64,000 nucleotides of DNA from Phorcus lineatus (lineage: Eukaryota > Mollusca > Gastropoda > Trochida > Trochidae): assembly GCA_921293015.1 (NCBI GenBank), contig OV121098.1:15752161-15816160 (forward strand), given 5' to 3'. The first letter of the stretch is position 1. Each line of letters opens with the position of its first letter. The position numbers were made by a program, and so were the translations under genes. Below the pieces are notes generated by a model that saw nothing but the letters and a program-made list of their open reading frames with translations, was not told where the DNA came from and searched no databases. This document shows positions 32,490 through 43,925 of the stretch, piece by piece.

Positions 32490-34990
32490 AGAAGGAATTG
32501 TAGGAAAAGAAGTGATACATCACTAAGACTGCACCCTACACAGGTTCCAGCTGTTGACTTTAGGATGCCCTTGCAGATGAAGACACAGTTGGGAGTCTCT
32601 CGGACGATCAGTGGTTTTATACGCGTCCAATATTCTTAAAACCCTTTTTGCGTTGCTGTTTTTAAAGAGTGTTTTCATAATTACTTTATCCGAAGGATTT
32701 CAATCTCAATCATCACTTTTACTTATTATCGTCAATTCAATGAACCCTTAAGCATTAAAACGCGTGATACCTTTCAGTACTTTTCGATTAATGACATTAG
32801 CGATATACTGTTTGGTATATATTTTCTCGCAACATATTGAATGTTCCTTCAGATTTCATTCTAGTTTTGGGCCTACTTTGACAAAATATTTGACAAAATA
32901 AGGTGAAATCTAGAAACGGAGTAACCTAATTTGATGCAATCAAAATTAGTTGTGCAATCAACGAAGACGTTGCAATAAGAACCATTCGAATGAATTCGTT
33001 GATTTCCGTATGCTTCGGTAAATTAAGAATTTATTCAACTGAGATCGGTGCACACGTGTTTTCTCGACAAATCATCAGACAAGCTTAGATTTCAATAATG
33101 ACTGAAATGGCTGAAATGAAGCAGATAGTTTAAGTTGCAATTGGAACAAGGGAAAATCTGCTTGGATCTCGGATAGTGTTTTAAAGAAACAGAATGAGGT
33201 GAGCATTGAAAGATGTGACCTGAACTACCTCTGTTGTGAGAGAATCCATAAATAGGTTTGAGCATTCACGTTTGCCCTCTGTGGATTTCTTCTATTTGAA
33301 GGCAAGATTTCATAATTGATTGGGTTTTTAAAAAGTTAAATCAGTTACATGTATATATTCTAGTGTAATATACGCAAATTGATATATTTAGGTTCTAATA
33401 TAAACAAATAATCAACCATTATGTTATGATTAAATTTCAATGGAAAAAAAGCAAAAAAATGTAATTGCAAAAACATCACACAAAAAACATAGCTTCATTC
33501 AAAAGCACTGAGCATAAATGTTGATTTATTGATATCGATAAAATGTTTTGCATTAAATTATCATCATGATTAAAGAACAGCATATCGGATATGAGATTTT
33601 GTAATCATTTAAAGGTTTTAATAATGAAGTGTATGTCCTAACTATTATGCGTAGCATTCCAAAGCAAGATTTCATTTCAGACCAAAATCAATGGATATTA
33701 AAGACGATATCTATCTACTTTTGGAATAAAACACCACATTTTTTCAAAATATATTTCAATTTTCATTTAAAATAACAAGCCGTAACATGATATCACATTT
33801 ATTAATAGTTCATAGGACAGTCCCAGGCTTAAACAGCCCTTTATTGTCACGTTATAGTGTGACAGTGTTCGTACACTCAACTTTGATAGCAAACCTCTTG
33901 AATATTTGTATATACAATAGTTGGCATATTGTTTGTAGTTTAATGTTGCCTCTTCACTCTCAATCTATCGAGTATTGTCAAAGCTCAAGTGAATAAAGTA
34001 GCTTTGTAACCACCGGAAATGGCACAGTTTGAATTTCTATAACTCCTCACACTGCAGGCCTGTTAGGAGCTTAGGGACATCCGGTTGACACAACTCGTAT
34101 TGTGCAAAGTAGATATTAATCACTTTTATGTACCTACGTTTACAAAGGTAAAGCAGACGTTTTTTTCATTGTAATAATAAGGCGACGATCATTGATAATT
34201 GGCGTCGACTTTTATACAAATTGCCTGTTATACAACGGCGCAGTCATATAACACCTACATTAGGCAAAGAACTTATTTCTTAAGAGTTACTCGTTTATAA
34301 AATTTTGAGTGATTTGACATCGATTATGCTAGACAATTTTATAGCACTGTTGAATGTGAACAAAGTTTTATACATAATATATACTATCGTTTATTCAATA
34401 CCAGAAATAAAAAAAGATTATAATATATTCTATTTAATGAATCAAATTGTTCCTAACTATTAGAAAAATACAAATATATTTGATCTAAGCTTTTTTTGAA
34501 GAGCGGTTGAAATACCCCTATATACATTAGACTAGGATGGGCGAACATATTGATAATATATATTAAACCTTTATGATGCGTTTGCATAATCAGATATGCT
34601 ACCTTTTGCACAGTGATTGTGACGTAAGGGATCGTTCGGTGTCACGTGCACACTGTCTCCAAATTTAAAAAAAAATCTATATTGAATTGGAGACCATCTG
34701 CAGGGCTTAATCTACCATGAAAGTGCGGGATACTCGATTCTGATTGGTTGTTTTGTCCCATTCACAGGGTAGACTATCAATATTCACGATTGAAGTTGCT
34801 CTGTTTACCCGAAATCCGTTTACAATGTATTACTACATACATTGACTTCCGACTATCCGACTCGTAACTTCAGAGTCGGTTTTTTGCTTTTCAGTGCGAT
34901 AAATCTCGTTCCAAAATGAATTAACCGCATTTGTTTTCGTATGTGTACACGACGAGAGCAAACTGTTTTGATTATATGTCATATTTTGTA
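32490..34990. other. Gene-free stretch with one dispersed repeat copy
   Basis: Copy 2 of the 70-bp dispersed repeat lies at 32935-33005 ('gatgcaatcaaaattagttg', 'tgcaatcaacgaagacgttg'). Otherwise AT-rich, no gene seen. Confidence 0.35.
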
Positions 34991-35082
34991 CAAAATAAGA
35001 AGTTTGAGTGATCAATCAGCGTAAACTAAGCTTTCTGCTACTTGGCATGCCGCAGCATTCCTTCGAACACGGCAACAAAACA

Positions 35083-35142
35083 ATGACGTCGTTTCGCGAG
35101 CGCTTCTGACGTCATAATGCTTATCACGACGTCATAGTCGTT
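35083..35142. promoter_or_regulatory. Cluster of three ACGTCA/TGACGTC CRE-like sites
   Basis: 'aatgacgtcgtttcgcgagc', 'ttctgacgtcataatgctta' and 'tcacgacgtcatag' give three CRE-like cores within 60 bp in a relatively GC-rich patch. No gene is visible downstream, so a promoter role is speculative. Confidence 0.25.
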
Positions 35143-35430
35143 TACTGTTAGAGTCATCCATTTGCGTCATGAGGGGGTGTCGCGGTCTCGTTTACTATCA
35201 ATACAAGAAAACGATTCGATATTTACATTTGTACTACGTACTATGACAAAACCATTTTGTGAACATGCAATATTAGGTTTAACTTTGTTAACGGTTTTAT
35301 CTATTTTCAATACTAAGACACAAAATCCCCGACACAGACGAGTTCATTTTTGTCTCCTGAAGTCGGAACCTTATACGCTGTGCATTTCGCTAGGAAAACG
35401 AGTTCAGCATTAAAATCGTCATGGTAGAAT

Positions 35431-35528
35431 GGAGATAAACCTAGTGTGTTCGGTTTCAATTTAAAATTTACTCGCTATCAATCCAGTATAACATGTCTCT
35501 GATTTTCAAACACACTAGGTTTATCTCC
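35431..35528. mobile_element. 98-bp MITE-like element with perfect 20-bp inverted ends
   Basis: GGAGATAAACCTAGTGTGTT at 35431-35450 and its exact complement at 35509-35528 enclose 58 bp. No target duplication was identified with certainty. Confidence 0.6.
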
Positions 35529-35819
35529 TAAATATTCTGATACCATTCACAAATAATGCCTCCATATCTCCATCACGCAAACATGTACATGAACACTAGT
35601 CACCAGATATTGAGTCTTTATTGGTAACTATAACCAAAAGAAACGGCTTGATACGAGATGTGCAACGTTGACTATCAAACAGTCCCTTTGATGAATTCTG
35701 AGAAATTTGGATTTGAAATTTTAAAGGACACCTTCAACCCTGATTGGCTTTGAACACGAAAGTGTGAGCTATGATCTAGAAGTGCAAGGATATCAATAAG
35801 GCAGGTTTGAAGGCATTCC

Positions 35820-36277
35820 CTCCCAACAGAGGTCGCTCCCTCATAAATTTCTATACAACCTCTGTCTTAATACGAAGGTTTCTCGGGCATGAAATGTAGG
35901 ACGCTGATTAGATGCAATCAAAGTTAGTTGTGCAATCAGCGACGCCGTTTCAAAATTTATCATTCGAATCGCCAAAGTTATATACGTAAGCTTTCCAAAA
36001 GCTAAACTTTATTCGAATATATATGCACCTTGCACTTTGAGTCGTCTAAATACAGAACACATACGCCTCATTTTGCGACTGCATCATTGCATACATGTAG
36101 GCCTATGTGACAACAAATATGTTATTCATGCATTCGGTGTTTTCATTGGCTAAAATAATGCCAGGTAGTTTAAGATGCTATATTGCGCCTGTAGGGGGAA
36201 CTGCCTGATGCCCGAAAATCCTTCGGATTAAGACAGAGATTGTATGGGAATTTATGACGGAGCTACCTCTGTGGGAA
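35820..36277. mobile_element. DNA element (MITE) with inverted ends of about 70 bp
   Basis: The left end 'ccaacagaggtcgctccctc' ... 'acctctgtcttaatacgaag' mirrors the right end 'cttcggattaagacagag' ... 'gacggagctacctctgtggg'. The interior holds no gene but includes dispersed-repeat copy 3 at 35910-35975. A second partial copy lies at 18995-19200. Confidence 0.7.
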
Positions 36278-36430
36278 GAGAATTGTTTGAAGCGTATTTT
36301 TTCAGAGGCCCAAATCGAGGTGCAGTTCAATTGGTTTACTCAAATTAAGGGCGGATATTTTTGTACAGATTTTCCTGATGAAAAGACCTAGGGGTGAACA
36401 TCAATGCAGAGCATTTGGACATTCAGCCTT

Positions 36431-36605
36431 GGGTATGCGGTGAAATGTGCAAGCATTGGCTGGAACTAGCGAACCATGGGTGTTACTACGCTTAAATTCA
36501 GTGTAGTTACACCAAAACTACTACCTGTAGAACAGTTCTCTACTGCAGCCAAAGTTGCAGAGCCCCCGGCGGGATTCGAACCACGGACCTCTTGATCCGA
36601 AGCCT
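36431..36605 (-). mobile_element. tRNA-derived SINE (- strand), copy 1
   Basis: Reading - strand, a pol III B-box (GGTTCGAATCC) lies within 'cgggattcgaaccacggacc' near 36570. The body shares 'ggctggaactagcgaaccat' and 'cttaaattcagtgtag' with the SINE at 60880-61060. The A-box end is degraded. Confidence 0.65.
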
Positions 36606-36649
36606 AACACTCTAAGACAAAACAAAACAAAAACCAAATGAACTCAAAA

Positions 36650-37888
36650 TAGAAAAATTAAAGGAAATATTTTCAAATCGTGTTTGTGATCATTAGGCTA
36701 TATACATCCACATCCAAAATGACAAATAGCAGAGGCGGAGAAGACTGAATCAATACTGTCTTTTGATAATGTTATTATTTAAGGCCCCCAAAATATTTTC
36801 AAATCAATATTCAAGTATTTCTTGATCTCTAAGACCTTAACCTTTTATGAGTATATGACCGATTCAAGACATGACTCGGTACAATTTTCTTCCAAAATGA
36901 TTCACCCTTTTCCCCAAAACTCAAAATTCAAAATAAATATTTTCAAGGTTTTTAACATTGAACACCTTTATCATCAAAGTTTTTATCAAAATCAGATGAC
37001 TACTCGAGATGTTAGGAACCGCTTGAGTTGTTACAACTTTGTAACAGTCAAACAATGTTTTAAAGAAATTGAGGAATTGCTAATCATGACTTTCCTTTAT
37101 GTAATTATGAATTTTCAAAACTTGACTAAAATCAGATAAGTATAAAAGACTCATAAATGTTTGCTAAAAGTCTCAACTTCTTACTTTGAAACGCAAAATT
37201 ATGAATAATATTTTAATGATAAAATGATTCAATCCAACCTTTATGTAATCATGTGTCTCACTACCAAATCTGCTCAAAATTAGATAGATTTTAGAAGTTA
37301 TGAGCCGGACAGGACTTAAAACCAGTTTTCTAACAGAGTCTTGAACAATTCATTTCTGAAGATAAAAGTGAATTTACTAAAAAATGGGCCCCATTGCACC
37401 TGTAGTTTGACTCAAACCAAACCAACGTATTATTTGATATGTTTTTACCTCTTACAAACTATCTCCCACTCCCTCCCTCTCTCTATCTCTCTCCTCATTT
37501 GGAGCTCCCCCTCTCCGTCTATCTCCTCTCTTTATATAATTTATACTATGACTCAATAATTTGGTTGCTGATTATGGTATGTCTTTCTGAAAATGTATTG
37601 ATTATTTATTGGAATAAAAAAAAAAAAAAAAAAAAAAAAAGTTTTCTAACAGAGTCAACAAGTTTTAGCCCAAAATGTCGCACATATTACAAAGGAATTT
37701 TCAAAATTATTGCTCATGACACACTTTCACGTAAGTTTGTAGCTCCATACTTAATTAGATAAAAATCTGATAAATAGTTATTAAAATTAAGAATTTATAA
37801 ACAGGACAGGATTTGGAACGTGTGCAAATGATTTGCCAAAATACCCACTAAAGTTTACTCCCAAAAATTTCAAAATTTTTCACATTAT
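36650..37888. repeat. Left outer arm of an 8.15-kb palindrome
   Basis: From 'gaaaaattaaaggaaatatt' (36652) to 'tttcacattatat' (37888) this sequence is the inverted copy of 43915-44797, with landmarks in exact reverse order. Examples are 'caaatagcagaggcggagaa', 'taaggcccccaaaatatttt', 'gacaggacttaaaac' and 'aaacaggacaggatttggaa'. It carries a 300-bp retroposed insertion that the right arm lacks. Confidence 0.85.
37325..37656 (+). mobile_element. Retroposed insertion with poly(A) and 16-bp target duplication
   Basis: GTTTTCTAACAGAGTC occurs at 37325-37340 and 37641-37656. The 300-bp insert between them ends in 'attggaataaa' and a pure A run. The matching place in the inverted arm (about 44128-44143) has one copy and no insert. 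This is an L1-style target-primed event. The insert has a pyrimidine-rich CT stretch but no recognisable gene, so it is either a LINE/SINE 3' end or a processed transcript. Confidence 0.8.
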
Positions 37889-38420
37889 ATTGTTCGGCAG
37901 GAATAACAAAGGCGTGTGTCTAACGTATATTACAAGTTTTATTTACAATGCTATATACAACTGTTGGTTTAACTTACTGTTCATTGTTGTTTTCTAATTC
38001 ACTAATATTCTTTCTAATTTACTAACATTATTTTCCAATTCACTAATGACCATGTATTCCAATGTATTGACTAACAATATCTTGACTAACAATATCAACT
38101 AACCCTCTAATTCAAGACTAACTTCTAATGAGACGAAACGACATCCTGTCTCAACAGAATGTAAAGGCTAATTGACGAATGTCACAGTACAATCCAAGAT
38201 GGCAGATTACAGTGTTTCCGCGAAGCAGCATGCGTTCGGGCGTCTATCCGCGAAGCAATTAGCGTTCGTGAGAACTGTTCATGTCCGGAAACAATGAAGA
38301 AACATATACATTTTTGGATAGAAACATTTTGTGAATAAGTAGACAATACAAATCAAACGAAAAATAAGGTCATCTGCTTACCATTTCCCCCTCCTTGATA
38401 GAACCCTATCAATATAAATA
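37889..38420 (-). other. Presumed 3' LTR/UTR region of the BEL/Pao element
   Basis: Starts TGTTCGGCAGG right at the palindrome-arm boundary, consistent with a TG...CA LTR end on a - strand element, and lies past the 3' end of the coding region. No matching 5' LTR could be found at 43374-43830, so LTR status is unproven. Confidence 0.35.
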
Positions 38421-38820
38421 AAATGAATTCACTGAAAGAAAACATTAAAACAATAAATTGTCCAATATCAAAGAAATGTCAATCAGACCTGAAAAAGAAA
38501 AATGTCCAGTTCGCATACGTCACCATCATATCTTCAGATCCAAGAAATCCAAGGATATTCCATTTTGAACATATTTTCATTCATATATTTACACAATTTT
38601 CACAAAACATTTTTGAACTTTAAGATCACACCATTTTTACATTGAAATTTCACATAATAACCAAATTTTATCATCACATCATCTACTCACATCACTGAAT
38701 TCCAATCTGAAATAAAACACAATTCACTTTGATTTTATCACCTCCTCTGAATCACTCCATTGAATTAAATCCTGTCTTCTCCATAATATTTTCTCTTGTC
38801 TTTTTCCTCTTCTATCTCAA

Positions 38821-39012
38821 GATTCCTCTTCAGTCCTGTCCGTTTCCTCTTCTATTCTCCTGTCGGAATCCTCTTGTCCTCCTGTCAGTATCCTCTTCTG
38901 TCCTCCTGTCCGATTCCTCTTCTGTCCTCCTGTCCGATTCCTCTTCTGTCCTCCTGTCCGATTCCTCACCAGTCCTCCTGTCAGATTCTTCCTCTGTCCG
39001 ATTCTTCTTTCC
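38821..39012 (-). repeat. 24-bp tandem repeat at the end of the BEL/Pao polyprotein
   Basis: Units of 'tcctcctgtccgattcctct' plus 'tctg' are repeated about six to seven times with small changes. They abut and partly encode the acidic/arginine-rich end of the polyprotein (ELTEEEERKEESDRGRI). Confidence 0.7.
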
Positions 39013-42000
39013 TCTCTTCCTCCTCTGTAAGCTCTAGATGGCAAAGCTTTGTGACTGGTCGGGTAGGTAAAGCATTACCAATCTGGACGTCAACGACCCG
39101 AACATGACCATCATGTCCTGGATAAACTTCGAGTACTCTGCCCAGTGGCCAGTGTCCTCTTGGAGTGCTGGATGAAATGACCAAGACTACATCACCAACT
39201 TTGAAGTCTCTCTTTAACGTTAGCCATTTCGTTCTTCTGTTAAGACTAGGAATCCATTCCTTCATCCATCTGGCCCAAAAGTGTCGCACAAGCTCCTGAA
39301 TTCTTCTCCAACGTTTTCTTGGATTGAAGGAAGTTCTATCAACAGACTCAGAAGCAATTGCTGCAAGAGTTTGATTTGTTCCAGCAACATGATTTGCCTT
39401 TTCATGAAAATGCTTTACAATTAACTTTGTGATCCAGTTCTTTTGAGGTAAAATTGTTGGAAATTTCGTTTCAGGAGAAATGTGCTCACCTTGCAAGAGA
39501 CGTCCGTCGACACGCATTACACCATCGTGATCAAGTTTTGGTTTTAAACTAACGAGTTTGCTTTTTGATGGCAACATCTGTGCTTTGAGCAAAGAAGAAT
39601 ATTCAATTTCGAACACCTGCTTTTGCATAGAGGAAATGATTCTGCTCTCTGTACTTTGTAGTTCATCAACAGTCAATTCACCAGTGACTCTCTGGTGTTT
39701 CTTTTGAGAACAATTCATCAAAAACCTGAGGACCCAAGCATAGATTCTGAGAAATCGTCTCCAATCTGAAAATCGTTTTGGATCAAGTTTCCAAGGACTT
39801 TGAGATGTACACGAAAGAAAAGAGGTCATTGTTGGTTTTTTGACCGATTTCTTTTCGAACTGAGAAGATTCTTGAAGTTCGTTTGAATGCAATTGTTTTG
39901 GTCAAAAAGACTCACCAAGAACCAGAAACTCTGGACCTGACCACCATAGCCTATCTGAAACCAGTTTCAGTGCTGTAATAGTGCTTGTAAGCAAATCTGC
40001 AGGATTTGCCTCTGTTGGAACAAACACCCACTGTGATGGATTTGTTGAAGACTGAATTTCACTTACTCTATTCGCCACAAACGGTTTGAATGTGCGACTG
40101 TTGTTTCTAATCCATCCCAGTACATTCAAACTGTCAGACCAAAATCTGACTGATTCAATTTTGATTGCTAAAGTCTTTGTGATTGACAGGGCGAGTCTCA
40201 ACCCAACAATGGCAGCCATGAGCTCAAGACGAGGAATGCTCACTGCTTTAAGAGGTGCTACCTTTCCTTTTGCCGCCACAATCACAGACGTCATGTCAAC
40301 ATTCTGGTAAGTATTCACACAATATGCAACAGCTCCATAAGCCGACTCAGATGCATCAACAAAGATGTGAAGATCGTTTGTAACAACCGTATATGCACTT
40401 CTTAGACATCTTGGTACTTTGACATTTTGCACATCATGAATTTCATTAAACCACTCGTTTGCTTTTTGTTTCAGATCATCCGGAACGACTGCATCCCATT
40501 CAAGCCCAGCAGTCCACATCTCTTGCAGCTAAATCTTTGCTCTGATTGTGAAAGGCGATAGAAAACCTAAGGGATCAAACAGTTTTGCTATTTGACTGAG
40601 GAATGTTCTTTTGCTTAATTTTGTTGAAAGCTCAGGTAAGTTTGTCATGAACGTGAACTCATCTTGTTCTGCCTTCCACATTACTCCAAGAGTCTTCAAT
40701 GAAGGTAAGTATCCACTGTCTAATGCAAATTCTGATAATCTGTCTTTTACAGGAATTTGTTCAAGAACAGTTACTGAATTCGACATCCATTTCCTGGCAT
40801 GCATACCAGCTCTACCCCAAATTTCAGTAAGTTGTCTGTACATTTCTATAGCTTCCTCATCATTTTCAACCGAATCCATACTGTCATCCATGTATGTGGA
40901 CTTGTCAACTGTCTCTGATGCTAATGGAAGTTCTTCAGCGTGGAGTTTAGCATTTTCCTGAGAGATGAATTGTTCAAGAAACGGCGAACAGTTGATACCA
41001 AACACTACACGAGTAAACTCATACTCCTCTGGTTGCTTGTCTCTGTTCATGGACCTCCAAAGAAACCTAAAGTATGGTCTGTCCTGTGGGGATATACTTA
41101 TTTGAAGATACATTTCTGCTATGTCACAGACAAGAGCAACTGGGTTTCTGCGAAAACGCAGCAAAACATCAAACAAATCCCTCTGAAGTTTAGGACCTTG
41201 ATGTATAACATCATTTAAAGACAATCCTTTGTATCTTGCTGAACCATCAAAAACTATCCTCACCTTTGTAGTTGTTCTGTCTAATCTAATGACTGGAAAA
41301 TGCGGTAAATACCACTTGCGTTTGCAGTCAGTTTCGTCTATAGGAACCTGTCTGATGTATCCTTTGTTTAGATACTGATCTATGACTGCACTATATGCCT
41401 CAGCAATGACTTCATTTTTTGAAAGTTTCTTTTCCGTGCTTTCGAGCCTTTGATAAGCCATCTCCCAATTACTTGAAGGTAATAACTCGGATTCTGTTTT
41501 CCAGGGAATGCCTATCTCATATCTGTTATTTACAATTGACATTGCTTCTTTTGCAGATTCTAGAGCTAAACCCTCCTCACCTTTGACATTTGGCAATGTA
41601 GATGATGAGAACTCCTCTGCTTCCCAGAATCTGTGCATGAGAGTATTGAGTTCTTCGTAATTGCTATTGCAGATAAAGTTCTTGCAAAATTTGTGTGATT
41701 ATCATCACATGCACCAGCTATTTGCCCTATACACGTCCAACCCAAAGGAATTGCATGTCCGCAAACATCTTTTTGTGAGAAATGTAGTCCAGAATAGTCC
41801 ATGCCTATCAATAGATCAATAGTTGGAGGGGAACTGATCTCTGGAAATGATATGTCTTTCAAATGGGACCATAGATGACGGCATTTTGACCAATCTATTA
41901 CTTGAAGATCTCCTGTAACTTTTTGTGTAGTCAAAGCTGAAATGTTGATGTCAACAGTTCCACTGATACTTTCCAAACCAAATTCAACAGGCATTGTGTC

Positions 42001-42033
42001 AAAAGTTTCTGTCTGATTGTTCAGTACATTCAC
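38981..42033 (-). pseudogene. BEL/Pao retrotransposon pol, decayed, integrase core deleted
   Basis: Blocks in order on the - strand follow. A DUF1758-type protease region spans 41566 to about 42230, and its LDDAST catalytic motif lies upstream of a frameshift near 42062. A reverse transcriptase of the Peptidase_A17/Pao type lies at 40529-41638, with VRIVFDGSA, CDIAEMYLQI and the YMDDS catalytic box. RNase H lies at 39902-40519 (FVDASESAYGAV, SIPRLELMA, FWSDSLNVL). The integrase N-terminal region and a DUF5641 tail lie at 38981-39892. Frameshifts near 42062 and 41660 and in-frame stops at 40529 and 39902 break the frame. The integrase DDE core is missing: sequence jumps from HVAGTNQTLAAI to DRTSFNPRKRW, losing very roughly 200 residues. 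The copy cannot act autonomously. Confidence 0.88.
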
Positions 42034-42260
42034 AGATACTTTTTGTGTTTCCCCTGAAGGCCTAATTCTGCAGCTACATCTGCATTAATGTAGGATTTTG
42101 TACTAGCATCATCTAAAATTGCATTCACTGTGAGTCGTTTTTCGCCTGATTTTATCACCACAGGAACTGTTCTTAAGGCAACAAGGTAGGATTTTATTCG
42201 ACTCTCTGAAGGTAAGCTTGCCGCATGTGACCTTTCAGGCCGACTATGACCCTCTTGTGT

Positions 42261-43373
42261 TTATGAAGAAGTATCCCTATCTGACGAAAACGACTGCTTT
42301 TCAACATGCAACAATTTATTATGGTTACTTTTGCAACCGTTTATGCCACAATCTCTTGTGAACCAACAAGATTTACCACGATGATAAGACCCAAGACATC
42401 TGAAACAAAGTTTGTGCTTTTTTGCTACATCCAAGCAATCCTCTGGTTTTAAAACCAAGAACTGTTTGCAATTCCATATTGCATGTATGTCATGACAAAA
42501 GTTGCAATTTAAAGCTTTTGTCTTGTTGTGTTGGAACTGATGCTTCTCACTACCAAAATAAGTACCTAACTTGCTACTTTGCCTAATTTGATCAGATTTA
42601 ACTAATCTCTGTGAAAAGCCATGACATGTTTCTGAAGCAATAGTTTGGAAATCTGCCTCCAACAAAACCCACTCACGTAATGTTAGAACAGACTCTTGTC
42701 TTTGATACTCGTACACCCAACGCTGATACCGCAAAACCATTGATTCAGTCATCTTTTTCTGTAGCTTTAGATACAAAAGTCCATTACCTAGTTCCTCAAC
42801 CCTATCAGAGTCATGAAGGTTAGCAACAGCAATGTCTAACATATCAGCAAACCGTTCAAGATCTTTGACTACCCCTGATCTTAATGGTCTAAAGCTTTCA
42901 ATTTCTTCCAAGTGCAAAGCAACTTGTCGCCGAGTGCCACCATACTTCCTATCTAACCGATCCAGTGCCACTTCATAAGCTGTCGCATTGTGCCTCAAAC
43001 TACTAATGACTTTTAGTGCTTCACCAGACACGTATTGCCGCAATTGTAATAGTTTGTATTCTGCAGTGGCAGGAGAATTGTCAATACAAGTCATGAACGC
43101 AGCTCTCCAGCTTGAGTATGATTTAACATCCCCGTAAAAGACTGGAATTGCCACTGGTTTGAGATGCCTCCACATATCAGTATTTGCTGTAATGACTTTT
43201 TTAACTACAGGAGGTTCATTTTTAACCTTTTGAACGACTGGAGTTTGCCTTTCAAAAGACCCAACGGACGGATTTACAACCTCACTACGACCCGTTTTGA
43301 TAATGTTGTCTTTGTGTAAAGGCATGTCATTTTCATAAGGAATATTAACTACAAATCCATTAGACTGTGACAT
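42261..43373 (-). CDS. BEL/Pao retrotransposon gag-like ORF (DUF1759 plus zinc knuckles)
   Basis: An intact 370-residue ORF. A capsid-like DUF1759 region starts near LKPVAIPVFYGDVKSYSSWR and includes YVSGEALKVISSL and LDRKYGGTRRQVALHLEEIE. The C-terminus has cysteine knuckles: CNFCHDIHAIWNCKQF, then CFRCLGSYHRGKSCWFTRDC. It ends in a TAA at 42261-42263, but the same frame stays open beyond the stop into the protease. This means either stop suppression in the ancestor or a later nonsense change. Downstream pol is broken. This is a mobile-element gene, not a host gene. Confidence 0.88.
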   Translation of the reverse strand: MSQSNGFVVNIPYENDMPLHKDNIIKTGRSEVVNPSVGSFERQTPVVQKVKNEPPVVKKVITANTDMWRHLKPVAIPVFYGDVKSYSSWRAAFMTCIDNSPATAEYKLLQLRQYVSGEALKVISSLRHNATAYEVALDRLDRKYGGTRRQVALHLEEIESFRPLRSGVVKDLERFADMLDIAVANLHDSDRVEELGNGLLYLKLQKKMTESMVLRYQRWVYEYQRQESVLTLREWVLLEADFQTIASETCHGFSQRLVKSDQIRQSSKLGTYFGSEKHQFQHNKTKALNCNFCHDIHAIWNCKQFLVLKPEDCLDVAKKHKLCFRCLGSYHRGKSCWFTRDCGINGCKSNHNKLLHVEKQSFSSDRDTSS

Positions 43374-43833
43374 ATTAACACTTTGGCTGTTATTATTAAC
43401 ATATTAGCACTTTCGCCGGATGGTTGAGATACCCGATCATTGCTGTATTAACTGAGAGTTCAAGGGTTATTCCCTGCCCCACAGTGAGGCACAAGTTGAG
43501 AAGCTTGTGGTGTCTCCTTAGGCAAGAGACTTTATTCAAAATGTGCCTCTGTTCACCTACTAATTGGGTACCTGGTGTAGATTGTGTTGGGGGTGACCTT
43601 TAAGCGCTGTAACCGGCAGCTTGGGTTAGACCAGGGTAATAATGCAGGGAGCGCCTTGAACATGCATTCGGTGTAGATATTGCAGCAATGATCGGATATC
43701 TCAACCATCCGGCGAGCCACGCCGGATGTTGCTGAACTTCATTGTTTGCGGTCAACTGAGCTACGAACAGGACCACGTGCTACCACTTATTCTAAGTGTT
43801 AATATGTTAATAATAACAGCCAAAGTGTTAATA
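43374..43833. repeat. Centre of the palindrome, with SINE-like core
   Basis: Inverted arms 43374-43457 and 43681-43832 share 'cacattttggctgttatta'-type sequence (on the + strand 'cactttggctgttattatta' versus 'taataataacagccaaagtg') and 'cgccggatggttgagata' versus 'atatctcaaccatccggcg'. Between them, 43458-43680 ('gttcaagggttattccctgc' ... 'gcttgggttagaccagggta' ... 'gtgtagat') resembles a molluscan SINE body. The right side has about 90 bp extra. Confidence 0.65.
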
Positions 43834-43925
43834 TGTCACAGTCTAATGGATTTGTAGTTGTTAATATTCCTTCTGGAAATGAGATGCCTTTACATGACCA
43901 ATGTTCGATCCAACATATAATATGA
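43833..43925 (+). pseudogene. Mirrored stub of the BEL/Pao gag start
   Basis: The + frame starts MSQSNGFVVVNIP and matches the first about 20 residues of the - strand gag (MSQSNGFVVNIP), with an extra Val and a few substitutions. After ...MPLHDQ it runs into the palindrome outer arm and stops. It shows the inverted duplication included the element's 5' end. Confidence 0.8.

Noticed and set aside
38817..39044. ORF with NRTGGQKR repeats
   Set aside because: It is an alternative-frame reading of the 24-bp tandem repeat at the end of the BEL/Pao polyprotein.
37889..43830. Paired LTRs around the BEL/Pao element
   Set aside because: The region after the 3' end (37889-38420) shows no similarity to 43374-43830, so direct LTRs cannot be supported.
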